Shown here piece by piece: positions 44,201 to 52,812 of a stretch of 64,000 nt of DNA. The notes beneath the pieces are model-generated. The model saw nothing but the letters and a program-made list of their open reading frames with translations. It had not been told where the DNA came from and searched no databases. Positions within the stretch are counted from its first letter, which is position 1, and the number at the start of each line of letters is the position of its first letter. The translations under genes and the position numbers were made by a program. This stretch comes from PGYR01 sp041675005 (GTDB taxonomy: Bacteria; Bacteroidota; Ignavibacteria; Kapaibacteriales; UBA2268): the NCBI GenBank assembly GCA_041675005.1, contig JBAYUQ010000003.1, positions 1 to 64,000 on the forward strand, written 5' to 3'.

Positions 44201-44919
44201 ATTATTTTCAAGGAAACTTGATAAGAACAGGAATAACTTTTACTGGCATGAAGGATAAGTTTCTTGAAATAAAAGATATTAAAAAGCAGAGGGCATTATT
44301 AGAGGGGAAGAAAAGTATAAATTCACAATACTGTAAACCAGTAATCAAGACTTATATTAATTATGACAAAGATTTGCTAAAAAGACTCAACGATAATTAT
44401 GCGAATGTATTAGATAAAAATAAAAATAAGAAACAAATGTGGATTGGGTTGGGAGATTCAGTAGTTTTTAAATCTCCAAAATTAATTATTCTTCAAACCG
44501 GAAATAAAATTATTGGTACATATTCCGAAGAGGACTTATGTCTGAACCTTAGTCTTTTTTCTATTTCAAATATAAATGAGAAAAATCAAACAAGTAATGT
44601 TGATTTAAAACTCATTTTGGGTCAGCTAAATAGTAAAATCTTAACATACTTCGCTATTAAAGAAAACTATATTCAACGAAGAAGGGGTGCAGTCCCACAG
44701 ATAAGATTAAAACAATTAAAGGAACTTCCAATAATCATTCCAGAGTTAAAGAAGTCAAAAAAAATAGTGGAACTTGTTGATAAAATATTAGCAATAAATA
44801 TAAATGAAGAAGGGGTGGACACAAGTGATTTACAAAGCGAAATTGATACAATAATGTATAAACTTTATGATTTGTCAGATGAGGAAATAAAAGAAGTAGA
44901 TGGGTTTACAGTCGAATAA
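41209..44919 (+). CDS. Type IIG-like restriction-modification enzyme (Eco57I-type methylase with nuclease domain)
   Basis: About 1236 residues from the ATG at 41209 (a TTG two codons upstream is the alternative; residue numbers below count from the TTG). N-terminal PD-(D/E)XK nuclease: Asp81 in KIDFCILD and Glu95/Lys97 in VVLIEAKTL. Helical linker to ~450. An N6-adenine methyltransferase has the SAM motif DPAVGSGHF (541-549) and catalytic NPPY (832-835), with a long insertion between them. A TaqI-type target-recognition region forms the C-terminus (~1000-1200). One polypeptide would both cut and methylate. No separate HsdS or partner is seen. The gene is visibly richer in A+T than its neighbours, in keeping with horizontal gain. 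Confidence 0.88.
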   Translation: MAQITIAQSLAKSFANKLKVTDSNIKHFERELIQNILPITKTTSERTVETLCKLFLDATYSDYGNKFKVMPSNNTNKIDFCILDNNIPVVLIEAKTLNSSEMCQKNDINKKALHQLIFYYLKERYNSNFAIKHLIATNGKEWFIFDAVELWKSINRKTKIETILNAKFNANQSVGTGGIYNAIEKEIISNHIDFEFVYFDLSKYNSKSSDDKKAQLYKILSPTNLLKIQSEESHGLDRNFYSELLYIMGLEETGTKKKTIGRLAKNKRENGSFIELTIRRIREMGFFSHISNPNEREDAEYDTALQLIIVWINRILFLKLLEAQLFSYHSTNNDKDKYLFMKYGKLITSFDKLETMFSGVLNRPLIERKEDEYYKQYNHIPYLNSSLFEVSELEKKFIVISTIDNDTILNYKNGTRFSNTSGVGYNTLEYLLNFLDMYDFYTEAKDDIVDDNKPLIRANVLGLIFEKINGYKDGSYYTPGYITEYMCRETIRKTVLNKFAQKYNNINSFTDIKNLIIDNGSSESLRDYNDLMNSITILDPAVGSGHFLVSALNELIAIKSELKILIDEDCRKLTSGFVANINDDELTISNRDGIFVYEVNNNNEADNEPQQIQKALFYQKKQIIENCLFGVDINPNSVNICRLRLWIELLKNCYYEDGELQTLPNIDINIKCGNSLISRYDVSTKITNILNNSGIKISKYLEEVNKYKNASSKIDKRKAEDTINKIKSGIRTEFNNQSKENKELKIAIENYNKKFVYPKLFDDELTPELKSNLEIQKQKYQTIIDEKQKIVDDLMSSEIYKNSLEWRFEFPEVLNPDTGDYLGFDVVIANPPYLSYYGRFKVDMLKKEEIYYKKNYSFIKKPVIDPKVIKGRFHSIMFFSEKCLNISSEDGIISLLVDLNIHKKPFTDIREYMFKKSTFLEIINDIVGFDNVFSGQSILFLKNKTPISNKVSFKLGSVDAEPISVLQTNLNNNLVPPSTLNNTIIQKVYSNKSGILVDYFQGNLIRTGITFTGMKDKFLEIKDIKKQRALLEGKKSINSQYCKPVIKTYINYDKDLLKRLNDNYANVLDKNKNKKQMWIGLGDSVVFKSPKLIILQTGNKIIGTYSEEDLCLNLSLFSISNINEKNQTSNVDLKLILGQLNSKILTYFAIKENYIQRRRGAVPQIRLKQLKELPIIIPELKKSKKIVELVDKILAININEEGVDTSDLQSEIDTIMYKLYDLSDEEIKEVDGFTVE

Positions 44920-44924
44920 ATTAG

Positions 44925-45020
44925 ATATACCAAATTGAGCAAGAGCAAGTCCAATTAGTTTATAGGTTATATGGATTAGATCAAGCTGATATAGATGTAA
45001 TTGAAAATAGTTTAGCGTGA
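44925..45020 (+). pseudogene. Relic C-terminus of a second Eco57I-type methylase
   Basis: Directly after the restriction-modification gene, an open frame without a start reads IEQEQVQLVYRLYGLDQADI and ends DVIENSLA-stop. This is the kind of C-terminal tail found on such enzymes, and it parallels the intact gene's own last residues (SEIDTIMYKLYDLSDEEIKE). It looks like the 3' stump left when one restriction-modification gene replaced another. Confidence 0.6.
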
Positions 45021-45021
45021 G

Positions 45022-46581
45022 TTATGGGGTAACCGACTTATTCACTAACAAATCCAGCTCATGAGATTTGATTATATATCGATAACCATTCATCAAATTA
45101 TCTTTGAAGTAATTGTCATTAGCTACTTGTCTTTTCGACTCCATATTGAGCAAGATGACATACTTGTTCTTCTCGAAAAGTGAGTAAAGTAGTTCTGTTT
45201 GGTAGGTTTGTTTATCAGCAATTCCGGGATGCAACTCGTGATATTTTACTACTGGATTCAGACCCAATATATAATACGAAAGAACATTATTCACTTCTAT
45301 AGATGACATATTTTTTAATCCAATGAATGTCGGCTCACCTTGGATTATCTTGCTGTTTAGCTCGGCGAGGTAACTGAACTGTGCCCGTTGAATTGGCTCT
45401 ATATAGATGAAATCCATTCTGTCCAAATTCGCTTTCACTAGCGTATTACTCATGTAGTTCTGTTTAACGTATTTTAGCTTTTTACCAATTGGCATTAGAA
45501 GAAGCACAATCGTAACCACTATCACCCCTACTCGCCTGTAAAACTGGACTTGCATAGAGTAAACAATGGCAAAAAGTAATGGAAGCGAAAGCAACAAAGA
45601 CGGCAATAAATGTGAGTAATCAGAACGGTTCAGAGCTTGATTATAAAACAGCAATACAAGCAACCCATAGTATATGAAAAGTGAAGCATGCTTATGTCTT
45701 CTATACAGTATATAATTCAATATTGCCAATACGGGAGGTAGTAGGAAAACGAGTGCCAACCAGATATTGAATACATAATTGGAGACGGAATCAGAGATTG
45801 CCCTCGCTTCCCATATTAGTGGGAATGGAAGTGAACGTGTCACACTGAATTCTGTAAGTGGGAAGATAATTAGTTGCTCTATTATATTGCTATATCCAAC
45901 TATTGCTCCTAGTATGGCATAGATGAAAATAGCTGGTAATAATCCAAGCATCAGCTTACCTACTTTACGAAGCAGGTTCTCTTTGTTTATATCAAAAAGC
46001 AAACTCATTAAAACAGGAATGAATAAATATGCTGCAAAATCATGCCTTACCAGTGAAGTCAATCCAATTAAAAGACCACTATAGAGTATGTGTTTCTCAT
46101 CGCTCGATTTGAAATACTTTAGCGTTTGAACCACAGAAAATAGTGCGATCATCAGCCCCAATCCAGCTGGGTCTATGTACCTCAAGCCGAAACCAGTTAG
46201 AACGATAGAAGCTATAAAGACGGCATAATTTCGTTTATTAGTTAATAAATTGAATATGCGGTTTAATTGGAAAGCAATAATGAAGTTAAATACAACGGCT
46301 AAGAATTTATGTAACCAAATCTGTTCGCTGAATAATTGTATCAGTGCTGAAAAATAATACACCCCCGGTGAGTAGATAGTCCAAAAGTCTAGATATGGTA
46401 TATCCCCTGATAGTACGCGCATACCACCAACTAGCACTAACCCTTCATCATAGATATTTATTCCATAGTTGAAAGAAATTAGTAGATATATAAATCCAAT
46501 AGTGTATATTATGTACTTCAAGATTCTCAAAATTGATAGTTTTCTCAAAGAACAAAAATAATGAATAAAAGGGTACTGCAC
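45022..46581 (-). CDS. Polytopic membrane protein, GT-C glycosyltransferase-like
   Basis: Up to 519 residues with ~11 transmembrane helices. The first periplasmic loop after helix 1 carries NIYDEGLVLVGGMRVLSGDI and PYLDFWTIYSPG. This acidic-motif loop plus helix layout is typical of GT-C (PMT/ArnT/GT39-like) polyprenyl-phosphate-sugar transferases. The C-terminal ~150 residues are soluble. The ATG at 46581 lies inside the divergent anmK frame, and a TTG at 46548 would avoid the overlap. Sugar and acceptor are unknown. Confidence 0.7.
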   Translation of the reverse strand: MQYPFIHYFCSLRKLSILRILKYIIYTIGFIYLLISFNYGINIYDEGLVLVGGMRVLSGDIPYLDFWTIYSPGVYYFSALIQLFSEQIWLHKFLAVVFNFIIAFQLNRIFNLLTNKRNYAVFIASIVLTGFGLRYIDPAGLGLMIALFSVVQTLKYFKSSDEKHILYSGLLIGLTSLVRHDFAAYLFIPVLMSLLFDINKENLLRKVGKLMLGLLPAIFIYAILGAIVGYSNIIEQLIIFPLTEFSVTRSLPFPLIWEARAISDSVSNYVFNIWLALVFLLPPVLAILNYILYRRHKHASLFIYYGLLVLLFYNQALNRSDYSHLLPSLLLSLPLLFAIVYSMQVQFYRRVGVIVVTIVLLLMPIGKKLKYVKQNYMSNTLVKANLDRMDFIYIEPIQRAQFSYLAELNSKIIQGEPTFIGLKNMSSIEVNNVLSYYILGLNPVVKYHELHPGIADKQTYQTELLYSLFEKNKYVILLNMESKRQVANDNYFKDNLMNGYRYIIKSHELDLLVNKSVTP

Positions 46582-46587
46582 TATAAA

Positions 46588-47712
46588 ATGAGCAAAGAAC
46601 TATACATAGGAATAATGACTGGAACATCAGTTGATGCTATTGATATAGCTGCGGCAACTTTTGCTAGTGGGTGTATCACGGATATAATAGCAGATGAATT
46701 CAGCTTTACAAGTGAGCTACAAAATCACCTAAAAACGCTGGCTGGTGACATCACCCTCAAATCACTATCGCAGCTAACCATCCGTTACACAGAAGAAATA
46801 GCAGAAGCAGTAAACGAGTTTTTAAGTAAAAATAAAATAGAAAAAAGCATAGTAAAAGCTATCGGCTTCCACGGTCAAACACTATGGCATCAGCCCAATT
46901 CGGAGCTATGCCTTGGTGAAATGACTCGCTCAACTTATCAGCTCGGTTCAGCTACACATCTCGCTATCCTAACAGGCATAGACACTGTGGGCGATTTCCG
47001 CACTGCAGATATGGCAGTCGGAGGTCAGGGTGCACCGTTAATTCCAATATTCGACTATGCATTTCTGAGCAATAAAGACACTGATACGATAGTGCTTAAT
47101 ATCGGCGGAATAGCTAATATCACTTACTTGCGAGCAGGTGGTAGCAAAAATGAAGTAATCGCATTTGACACAGGATCTGGGAATTGCCTGATAGATTTGG
47201 CGATGAGAAAGCTATATGATAAAGATTACGATGCTAATGGTGAGACAGGGCGAAGCGGAAAGCTGAATGAAGCAGTACTCGACTCACTAATGAGTGAGCC
47301 GTATATTGATAAACCCTACCCCAAATCAACGGGGAAGGAACTATTAAACGCCGCATTTTTGGAAGAGAACAATGTATATACTCTAACCCCAAAAGACGCT
47401 ATTAGCACGCTGACTCACTTCACAGCGAAGAGTATAGGACAAAACATAGACAAAGTCATCAAAGACAATTACACACTGAAAATAGCGGGTGGAGGCGCTA
47501 GGAATTCATATTTAGTAGAGCTCATAGGTAGCTACTCTCCAAAGGCAAAAATAGAGCAACCAATGCTAAATGGAATCGATATTTCCGATAGCCGAGAAGC
47601 ACTGCTAATGGCTTATCTTGCTTATCTGAGGTTAGAAGAACAATGTGGCAATATGCCGACAGTAACTGGCGCTACTAGAGAGGTCATATTAGGGAGTTTG
47701 GTGAAAGGATGA
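46588..47712 (+). CDS. anmK: Anhydro-N-acetylmuramic acid kinase
   Basis: 374 residues from the ATG at 46588 (MSKELYIGIMTGTSVDAIDI, the normal family N-terminus). An upstream in-frame ATG at 46561 adds nine residues and overlaps the divergent gene. It phosphorylates and opens 1,6-anhydro-MurNAc during peptidoglycan recycling. Conserved motifs: GFHGQTLWHQP, VGDFRTADMAVGGQGAPLIP, NIGGIANITYL, FDTGSGNCLID and the ATP site LKIAGGGARNSYLVE. No other recycling genes are adjacent. Confidence 0.95.
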   Translation: MSKELYIGIMTGTSVDAIDIAAATFASGCITDIIADEFSFTSELQNHLKTLAGDITLKSLSQLTIRYTEEIAEAVNEFLSKNKIEKSIVKAIGFHGQTLWHQPNSELCLGEMTRSTYQLGSATHLAILTGIDTVGDFRTADMAVGGQGAPLIPIFDYAFLSNKDTDTIVLNIGGIANITYLRAGGSKNEVIAFDTGSGNCLIDLAMRKLYDKDYDANGETGRSGKLNEAVLDSLMSEPYIDKPYPKSTGKELLNAAFLEENNVYTLTPKDAISTLTHFTAKSIGQNIDKVIKDNYTLKIAGGGARNSYLVELIGSYSPKAKIEQPMLNGIDISDSREALLMAYLAYLRLEEQCGNMPTVTGATREVILGSLVKG

Positions 47713-48156
47713 AGTATATATAGTTCATTGAGCATCGTCGAAAAGATAGTATTTCAATTTATCTTGATTTCGACAGTCTCAATCAGCGATTAATTTGACC
47801 ACCTCCCCAGCAGAGGGTAGGTCGCTTCAGTTGAGAGCTAACCAAGTAAACCGAAGATATAGGTAAAGTAAGACTTTCTTTCCTCATGCTTGACCAACGA
47901 ATAACAAGAAAGATTTAAAAGTATATTAGCAGAATTATTTTTAATTTTCTTAGAAATTTGTACCGAAAAGTGACTAAAATAGGCCTATTTTCTAACCCCT
48001 TATTATTAAACAGAATTACTGAAAGAGGACTGTTTAAGCCCTCTTTATTAATAACTTTATCGTCAAATTAATTAAAGACAAAAGACTCTTCATTATAGGA
48101 ATTATGACTTTTTATTTTTAATTTAGTATTGAGTAATAATATAAATGGGATAAACT
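47713..48156. other. Spacer between anmK and the cbb3 oxidase locus
   Basis: No gene seen. It holds an imperfect inverted pair, CATTGAGCATCGTCGAAAAG (47726-47745) against ATCTTGATTTCGACAGTCTC (47761-47780), similar to TTCGAC..CTCAA repeats I recall from Bacteroidota genomes. A weak hairpin AAAGAGG/CCTCTTT (48022-48046) also lies here. The promoter of the oxidase genes must lie in its 3' part, but I could not fix it. Confidence 0.5.
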
Positions 48157-48309
48157 ATGTTAGCCCTAGTTGTACTGATAATAATAAGTCTTTTTATAGC
48201 GATAATTTTCCTAGTCCTATTTATCAGGTCGGTAAAAAAAGACCAATTTAAGGATACTTATACACCTGCTGTAAGAATACTTTTTGATGATGTTGAAGAT
48301 AAAAAATAA
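48157..48309 (+). CDS. ccoS: cbb3-type cytochrome oxidase assembly protein CcoS
   Basis: 50 residues: an N-terminal transmembrane helix (MLALVVLIIISLFIAIIFLV) followed by FIRSVKKDQFKD and the family hallmark TPAVRILFDD near the end. CcoS is needed for cofactor insertion into the cbb3 oxidase. It lies 29 bases upstream of ccoNO. In many bacteria ccoS follows the copper ATPase gene ccoI; here it leads the structural genes and no ccoI is in the window. Confidence 0.88.
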   Translation: MLALVVLIIISLFIAIIFLVLFIRSVKKDQFKDTYTPAVRILFDDVEDKK

Positions 48310-48338
48310 ATAATTATAATTCATAAAGGATAGTATAT

Positions 48339-50525
48339 ATGAGTACTAATGAAAGCAAAATAGAATCCTTCTTATATGACAATGTCATAGTTAAGAAATT
48401 CGTACTTGCCACAGTCATCTGGGGCTTAGTCGGTATGCTTGTAGGTGTATTGATAGCTATACAGCTATACTGGCCAACATTTTATCAGAGTATGGGTATC
48501 AACTTAGAGTACCTTACTTTTGGTCGTCTTAGACCTTTACATACAAATGCAGTTATTTTTGCATTTGTAGGTAATGCAATCTTTATGGGTGTTTACTATT
48601 CACTCCCGCGGCTCTGTAAAGCGTCTATGTGGAGTAAAATGCTCAGTAATATCCACTTTTGGGGTTGGCAATTTATTATATTAGCAGCCACTATTACTTT
48701 GCCTTTGGGTATCACTACTAGTAAAGAGTATGCTGAGTTAGAGTGGCCTATAGATATATTAATTGCAATTGTATGGGTTGTTTTTGGTATCAATATGATA
48801 ATGACGTTAATGAAACGTCGTGAAAAACACATGTACGTTGCTATATGGTTCTACTTGGGTTCTTGGGTTACTGTTACGCTACTTCACGTAGTTAACTCTA
48901 TGGAAATCCCAGTTTCATTAACTAAGAGTTATCCTGTTTTCGCTGGTGTACAAGATGCATTAGTACAGTGGTGGTACGGTCATAATGCGGTTGCATTTTT
49001 CTTAACAACACCATTTTTAGGACTGATGTACTATTTCTTGCCTAAGGCAGCGAATAGACCAGTTTACTCTTACAAACTTTCGATTATTCACTTCTGGTCG
49101 CTGATATTCCTATATATTTGGGCGGGTCCACATCATTTATTATTTTCTTCTTTACCTGGATGGGCGCAATCACTAGGAACAGTATTTTCGCTAATGCTAA
49201 TAGCTCCTTCTTGGGGTGGTATGCTCAATGGACTATTAACACTTCGAGGTGCTTTTGATAAAGTTAGAGAAGAGCCGGTATTGAAATTTATGGTAGTGGC
49301 AATCACTGCTTACGGTATGGCAACTTTTGAAGGTCCTATGCTTTCTATAAAAGCAGTTAATGCACTATCTCACTATACTGATTGGACTATTGCCCACGTA
49401 CATATAGGAGCATTAGGTTGGAATGGATTTCTAACATTTGGTATTCTTTATTGGTTAGTACCTAAGATGTGGGATACAGAGATTTATTCTAAGAAAATGG
49501 CAAATGCGCATTTTTGGACAGGAACTATAGGTATTTTGCTTTATGCTATCCCAATGTATTGGGCTGGTGTTGTGCAAGGTCTTATGTGGCAACAATTCGA
49601 CGCTAGTGGTGCATTGCTTTATACTAACTTCCTAGAAACTGTGACTGAGATTATACCTATGTATATAGTCCGTTCTGTTGGAGGAACTGTATATTTAACT
49701 GGTGCTTGTTTTATGGCTTACAATTTATATAAAACTGCTAAGCAAGGCAGCTTCATGAAAACGGAGACTGGTAGAGGTATAGCACTGAAAGATCAGGTAG
49801 CTCACGAAGTAGAAAGAAGTGGCAAACCGAAATGGTGGGAAAGATCGCAATGGATAGAGGGGCGCCCGCTTCCATTTATTATTGCTAGTACTGTTGTCGT
49901 AGTGGCAGGTGGTCTGTTTGAAGTAATACCTATGTATATGATTGAATCGAACGTACCAACTATAACTGCTGTGAAACCTTATACACCGCTCGAATTAGAA
50001 GGTAGGGATATATATGTAAGTGAAGGATGTTACACTTGTCACTCGCAAATGATTAGGCCATTCAGATTTGAAACTGCTCGCTATGGAGAGTATTCTAAAT
50101 CAGGTGAATTCGTTTATGACAGACCATTCCAATGGGGTTCTAAACGTTTGGGGCCAGATTTGCACCGTGTTGGTGGCAAGTATAATAATGCATGGCACTA
50201 TTATCACATGATGAATCCAGATAAAATGTCACCAGGTTCTGTTATGCCTCTTTATCCTCACATGGCGGATAATGAAGTAGATACGACATTGACAGTGAAG
50301 AAAATAAAGCTAATGACAGCTATGGGAGTTCCATACTCTAGTGGATATGAGAACTTTGTAATGAGAGATTATGACAAACAAGCATTTGATATCGTGAATG
50401 ACTTGAAAAATTCGGGAATCGAAGTAGGTGCGAATAAACAAATAGTTGCTCTAATCGCATACTTACAACGATTGGGTACTGATATAAAAGGTAGTGCAGC
50501 TTCGACTGCTACTGAAAACAAATAG
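48339..50525 (+). CDS. ccoNO: Fused cbb3 cytochrome c oxidase subunits I and II (CcoN-CcoO)
   Basis: 728 residues. Residues ~10-470 are CcoN, the 12-helix haem-copper subunit: RLRPLHTNAVIFAFVGN holds a low-spin haem His, WWYGHNAVAFF and WAGPHHLLFSS the copper/active-site His, and IAHVHIGALGWNG the haem His pair. After a linker, residues ~505-720 are CcoO, with one membrane anchor (PFIIASTVVVVAGGLFEVIP) and a c-haem site C-Y-T-C-H at 564-568 followed by QMIRPF. The catalytic core of a high-affinity terminal oxidase for microaerobic respiration, at the inner membrane. Fusion of N and O is common in Bacteroidota. Confidence 0.96.
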   Translation: MSTNESKIESFLYDNVIVKKFVLATVIWGLVGMLVGVLIAIQLYWPTFYQSMGINLEYLTFGRLRPLHTNAVIFAFVGNAIFMGVYYSLPRLCKASMWSKMLSNIHFWGWQFIILAATITLPLGITTSKEYAELEWPIDILIAIVWVVFGINMIMTLMKRREKHMYVAIWFYLGSWVTVTLLHVVNSMEIPVSLTKSYPVFAGVQDALVQWWYGHNAVAFFLTTPFLGLMYYFLPKAANRPVYSYKLSIIHFWSLIFLYIWAGPHHLLFSSLPGWAQSLGTVFSLMLIAPSWGGMLNGLLTLRGAFDKVREEPVLKFMVVAITAYGMATFEGPMLSIKAVNALSHYTDWTIAHVHIGALGWNGFLTFGILYWLVPKMWDTEIYSKKMANAHFWTGTIGILLYAIPMYWAGVVQGLMWQQFDASGALLYTNFLETVTEIIPMYIVRSVGGTVYLTGACFMAYNLYKTAKQGSFMKTETGRGIALKDQVAHEVERSGKPKWWERSQWIEGRPLPFIIASTVVVVAGGLFEVIPMYMIESNVPTITAVKPYTPLELEGRDIYVSEGCYTCHSQMIRPFRFETARYGEYSKSGEFVYDRPFQWGSKRLGPDLHRVGGKYNNAWHYYHMMNPDKMSPGSVMPLYPHMADNEVDTTLTVKKIKLMTAMGVPYSSGYENFVMRDYDKQAFDIVNDLKNSGIEVGANKQIVALIAYLQRLGTDIKGSAASTATENK

Positions 50526-50538
50526 GCAGAGGTTAATT

Positions 50539-50724
50539 ATGTTTAAGAATATATTATCAGGTGTAGAGAATCTAGAAATACTACCAATTGTGGTATTACT
50601 TGTATTCTTTACTTTCTTCACCCTTATAGTCGTGCGTACTTTTACTCTTAGAAAGCAAGATGTAGATGACGCAGCAAATATCCCATTAAATGATAACACA
50701 GTTATAAACGAGAGAGGAAAATAA
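50539..50724 (+). CDS. ccoQ: CcoQ-like small subunit of cbb3 oxidase
   Basis: 61 residues from the ATG at 50539, 13 bases after ccoNO. One transmembrane helix (LPIVVLLVFFTFFTLIVVRT), then a short cytoplasmic tail (RKQDVDDAANIPLND) like CcoQ/FixQ proteins of Bacteroidota. CcoQ stabilises the oxidase complex. An in-frame ATG upstream (50494) lies inside ccoNO and is rejected. Called from position and shape more than from sequence identity. Confidence 0.8.
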   Translation: MFKNILSGVENLEILPIVVLLVFFTFFTLIVVRTFTLRKQDVDDAANIPLNDNTVINERGK

Positions 50725-50725
50725 A

Positions 50726-51289
50726 ATGTCACAAGAAGAAGATAAGCTATTAGACCATAACTATGACGGCATACAGGAATTTGATAATCCTATGCCTACT
50801 TGGTGGGTTGGACTATTTGTATTTACAATAATCTGGGCTTTTGTGTATCTATTCTATTTTGAAATAACAGGAATGGGTAATACTCAATTAGATGAATATA
50901 ATAATGAACTGGCAGCAGCAGAAAAACAATACAGTGGTGGTGATAATGGCGAAGAAGCACAAATTGAAATAGCTTTGATGACTTCGGCAGAAGAAATAGC
51001 TGAAGGTGAGAAAATCTATAAAATGAATTGCTCTAGTTGCCACGGTCAAGCGGGTGAAGGTGGAGTTGGTCCTAACTTAGGAGATTCTAAATGGTTGCAC
51101 GGTGGAGATTTCAAATCCATTGTTAATACTATTACTCACGGTGTACCTGAGAAAGGTATGATTGCATGGGAACCAATATTGAAGACTAAGAAGATAGTAC
51201 ATGTTGCATCATATATAGATCAAAAATTTAGAAATACAAATCCCCCGAATGGTAAAGCACCTGAGGGAGATGAGTATCAGGGAGAATAA
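50726..51289 (+). CDS. ccoP: cbb3 oxidase subunit III, single-haem CcoP
   Basis: 187 residues. A cytoplasmic start with DGIQEFDNPMPTWWVGLFVF (the conserved CcoP entry into the membrane helix, ~25-48), an acidic linker, then one cytochrome c domain (~88-170) with CSSCH at 102-106 and GEGGVGPNLGDSKW. Classical CcoP has two c-haems; this one has one, and its methionine ligand is probably in KGMIAWEP. It delivers electrons from soluble cytochromes to CcoO/CcoN. Confidence 0.92.
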   Translation: MSQEEDKLLDHNYDGIQEFDNPMPTWWVGLFVFTIIWAFVYLFYFEITGMGNTQLDEYNNELAAAEKQYSGGDNGEEAQIEIALMTSAEEIAEGEKIYKMNCSSCHGQAGEGGVGPNLGDSKWLHGGDFKSIVNTITHGVPEKGMIAWEPILKTKKIVHVASYIDQKFRNTNPPNGKAPEGDEYQGE

Positions 51290-51294
51290 AAACC

Positions 51295-52812
51295 TTGGAT
51301 AAGAAAAGTAACCCTAGTGGTGAAAACCAGAAGAAGAAAGGCAAATACGTTAATATGGAAGACCTCTCTTTTTCTGGTACGGAAGAGAAAAAACCTGGTG
51401 GTGCTGTAATAGATGTTTCTGATTCTTTCAGAGACACTCAGTCCACTATTAGCAAAGATGGTAGAGTGTGGGTTTACCCACAGAAACCACAAGGAAAAAG
51501 GTATGATAAAAGGAAACTAGTTAGTTATTTTTTACTAGCAATATTCTTTATAACACCTTTCATAAGAATACATGGCAATCCACTGATGATGTTCAACATA
51601 GTTGAACGTAAGTTTATTATCTTTGGGTCTATATTTTGGCCACAAGATTTCATAATCCTAGCATTAGGATTTTTGACTTTGGTTATATTCATTGTCCTAT
51701 TTACCTCCGCTTGGGGTCGAGTCTGGTGCGGCTGGTTTTGTCCGCAGACTATCTTTATGGAGATGGTTTTCCGCCGAATAGAATATTGGATAGAAGGCAA
51801 CGCAAACAAGCAAAGATTGCTGAATCGTATGCCTTGGAATAAGGAAAAGATTCTAAAGAAAGGTGGTAAGTTAGTCGTATTCTATGCATTATCATTTCTT
51901 ATTGGTAATCTATTCTTATCATACATAATAGGAACCGACAAGCTATTTGATATTATAACTGACCCCGTGGGTGAACATCTCGGTGGACTTATCTCTCTGC
52001 TGATTTTCTCAGGTGTTTTCTTTGCTGTATTTGCGTGGTTTCGCGAGCAAGCTTGTACGTTTGTTTGCCCTTATGGTAGATTACAATCTGTACTATTGGA
52101 TAAAGAATCAATTGTTGTGGCTTATGATTATGTTAGAGGTGAGCCAAGAGAGAAATTCACTAAGAAAAGAGACGAAGAAGCTGGCGATTGTATCGACTGT
52201 AAAAAGTGCGTATTCGTATGCCCAACGGGTATAGATATACGAAACGGTACACAGATGGAATGTGTTAACTGTACAGCTTGTATGGATGCGTGCGATGCAG
52301 TTATGGTACAAATAGGAAAACCGAAAGGTCTTATCCGTTACGCTTCCGAGAATAATATAAAAGATGGTAAAAAGTTTAGATATACTGGTAGGATGAAATT
52401 CTATACAGTAATCCTCTCTGTATTAGTTGGTATTATAATATTCTTACTTACAAACAGAAGTAATGTAGATACTAGAATACTAAGAGCCAAAGGACAGACT
52501 TACACAGTTACTCCAGATGGTCATGTATCTAATCTATTTACAATGAAGTCTATTAACAAAACTTACGAACCGATTAGTTTTACAATCAGAACTCCCGACT
52601 ATAACTCAGAAATAGAGATAATAGGCGGAAAAGATTTGACAGTAGAAGGAAACGAGGTTATAAATGTAACGTTTTTACTTAGAATACCTCAATCGGAACT
52701 AGAGCCAGGCAATAATAAGATAGTTGTAGAGTTATTAGATGATAAAGGGAATATATACGAGACCCTTAAAACTAATTTCTCATCACCGGGTATGCAAGAT
52801 CATGGCAAGTAA
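51295..52812 (+). CDS. ccoG: cbb3 oxidase accessory protein CcoG (RdxA/FixG)
   Basis: 505 residues from a TTG at 51295; the ATG at 51355 is an alternative that would drop 20 residues. Several membrane helices carry VWCGWFCPQTIFMEMVFRRI. A ferredoxin-like region has the CxxCxxC series CIDCKKCVFVCP (from Cys299) and CVNCTACMDACDAVM for two 4Fe-4S clusters. A C-terminal immunoglobulin-like periplasmic domain (~395-495) follows. CcoG reduces Cu(II) for oxidase assembly. Its stop overlaps the ccoH start. Confidence 0.94.
   Translation: MDKKSNPSGENQKKKGKYVNMEDLSFSGTEEKKPGGAVIDVSDSFRDTQSTISKDGRVWVYPQKPQGKRYDKRKLVSYFLLAIFFITPFIRIHGNPLMMFNIVERKFIIFGSIFWPQDFIILALGFLTLVIFIVLFTSAWGRVWCGWFCPQTIFMEMVFRRIEYWIEGNANKQRLLNRMPWNKEKILKKGGKLVVFYALSFLIGNLFLSYIIGTDKLFDIITDPVGEHLGGLISLLIFSGVFFAVFAWFREQACTFVCPYGRLQSVLLDKESIVVAYDYVRGEPREKFTKKRDEEAGDCIDCKKCVFVCPTGIDIRNGTQMECVNCTACMDACDAVMVQIGKPKGLIRYASENNIKDGKKFRYTGRMKFYTVILSVLVGIIIFLLTNRSNVDTRILRAKGQTYTVTPDGHVSNLFTMKSINKTYEPISFTIRTPDYNSEIEIIGGKDLTVEGNEVINVTFLLRIPQSELEPGNNKIVVELLDDKGNIYETLKTNFSSPGMQDHGK

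Noticed and set aside
47761..47790. TTGAT..ATCA spacing suggesting an FNR-type site upstream of the cbb3 locus
   Set aside because: The half-site spacing is wrong for FNR, the site is ~370 bases from ccoS, and the sequence is better explained as part of an imperfect inverted repeat.
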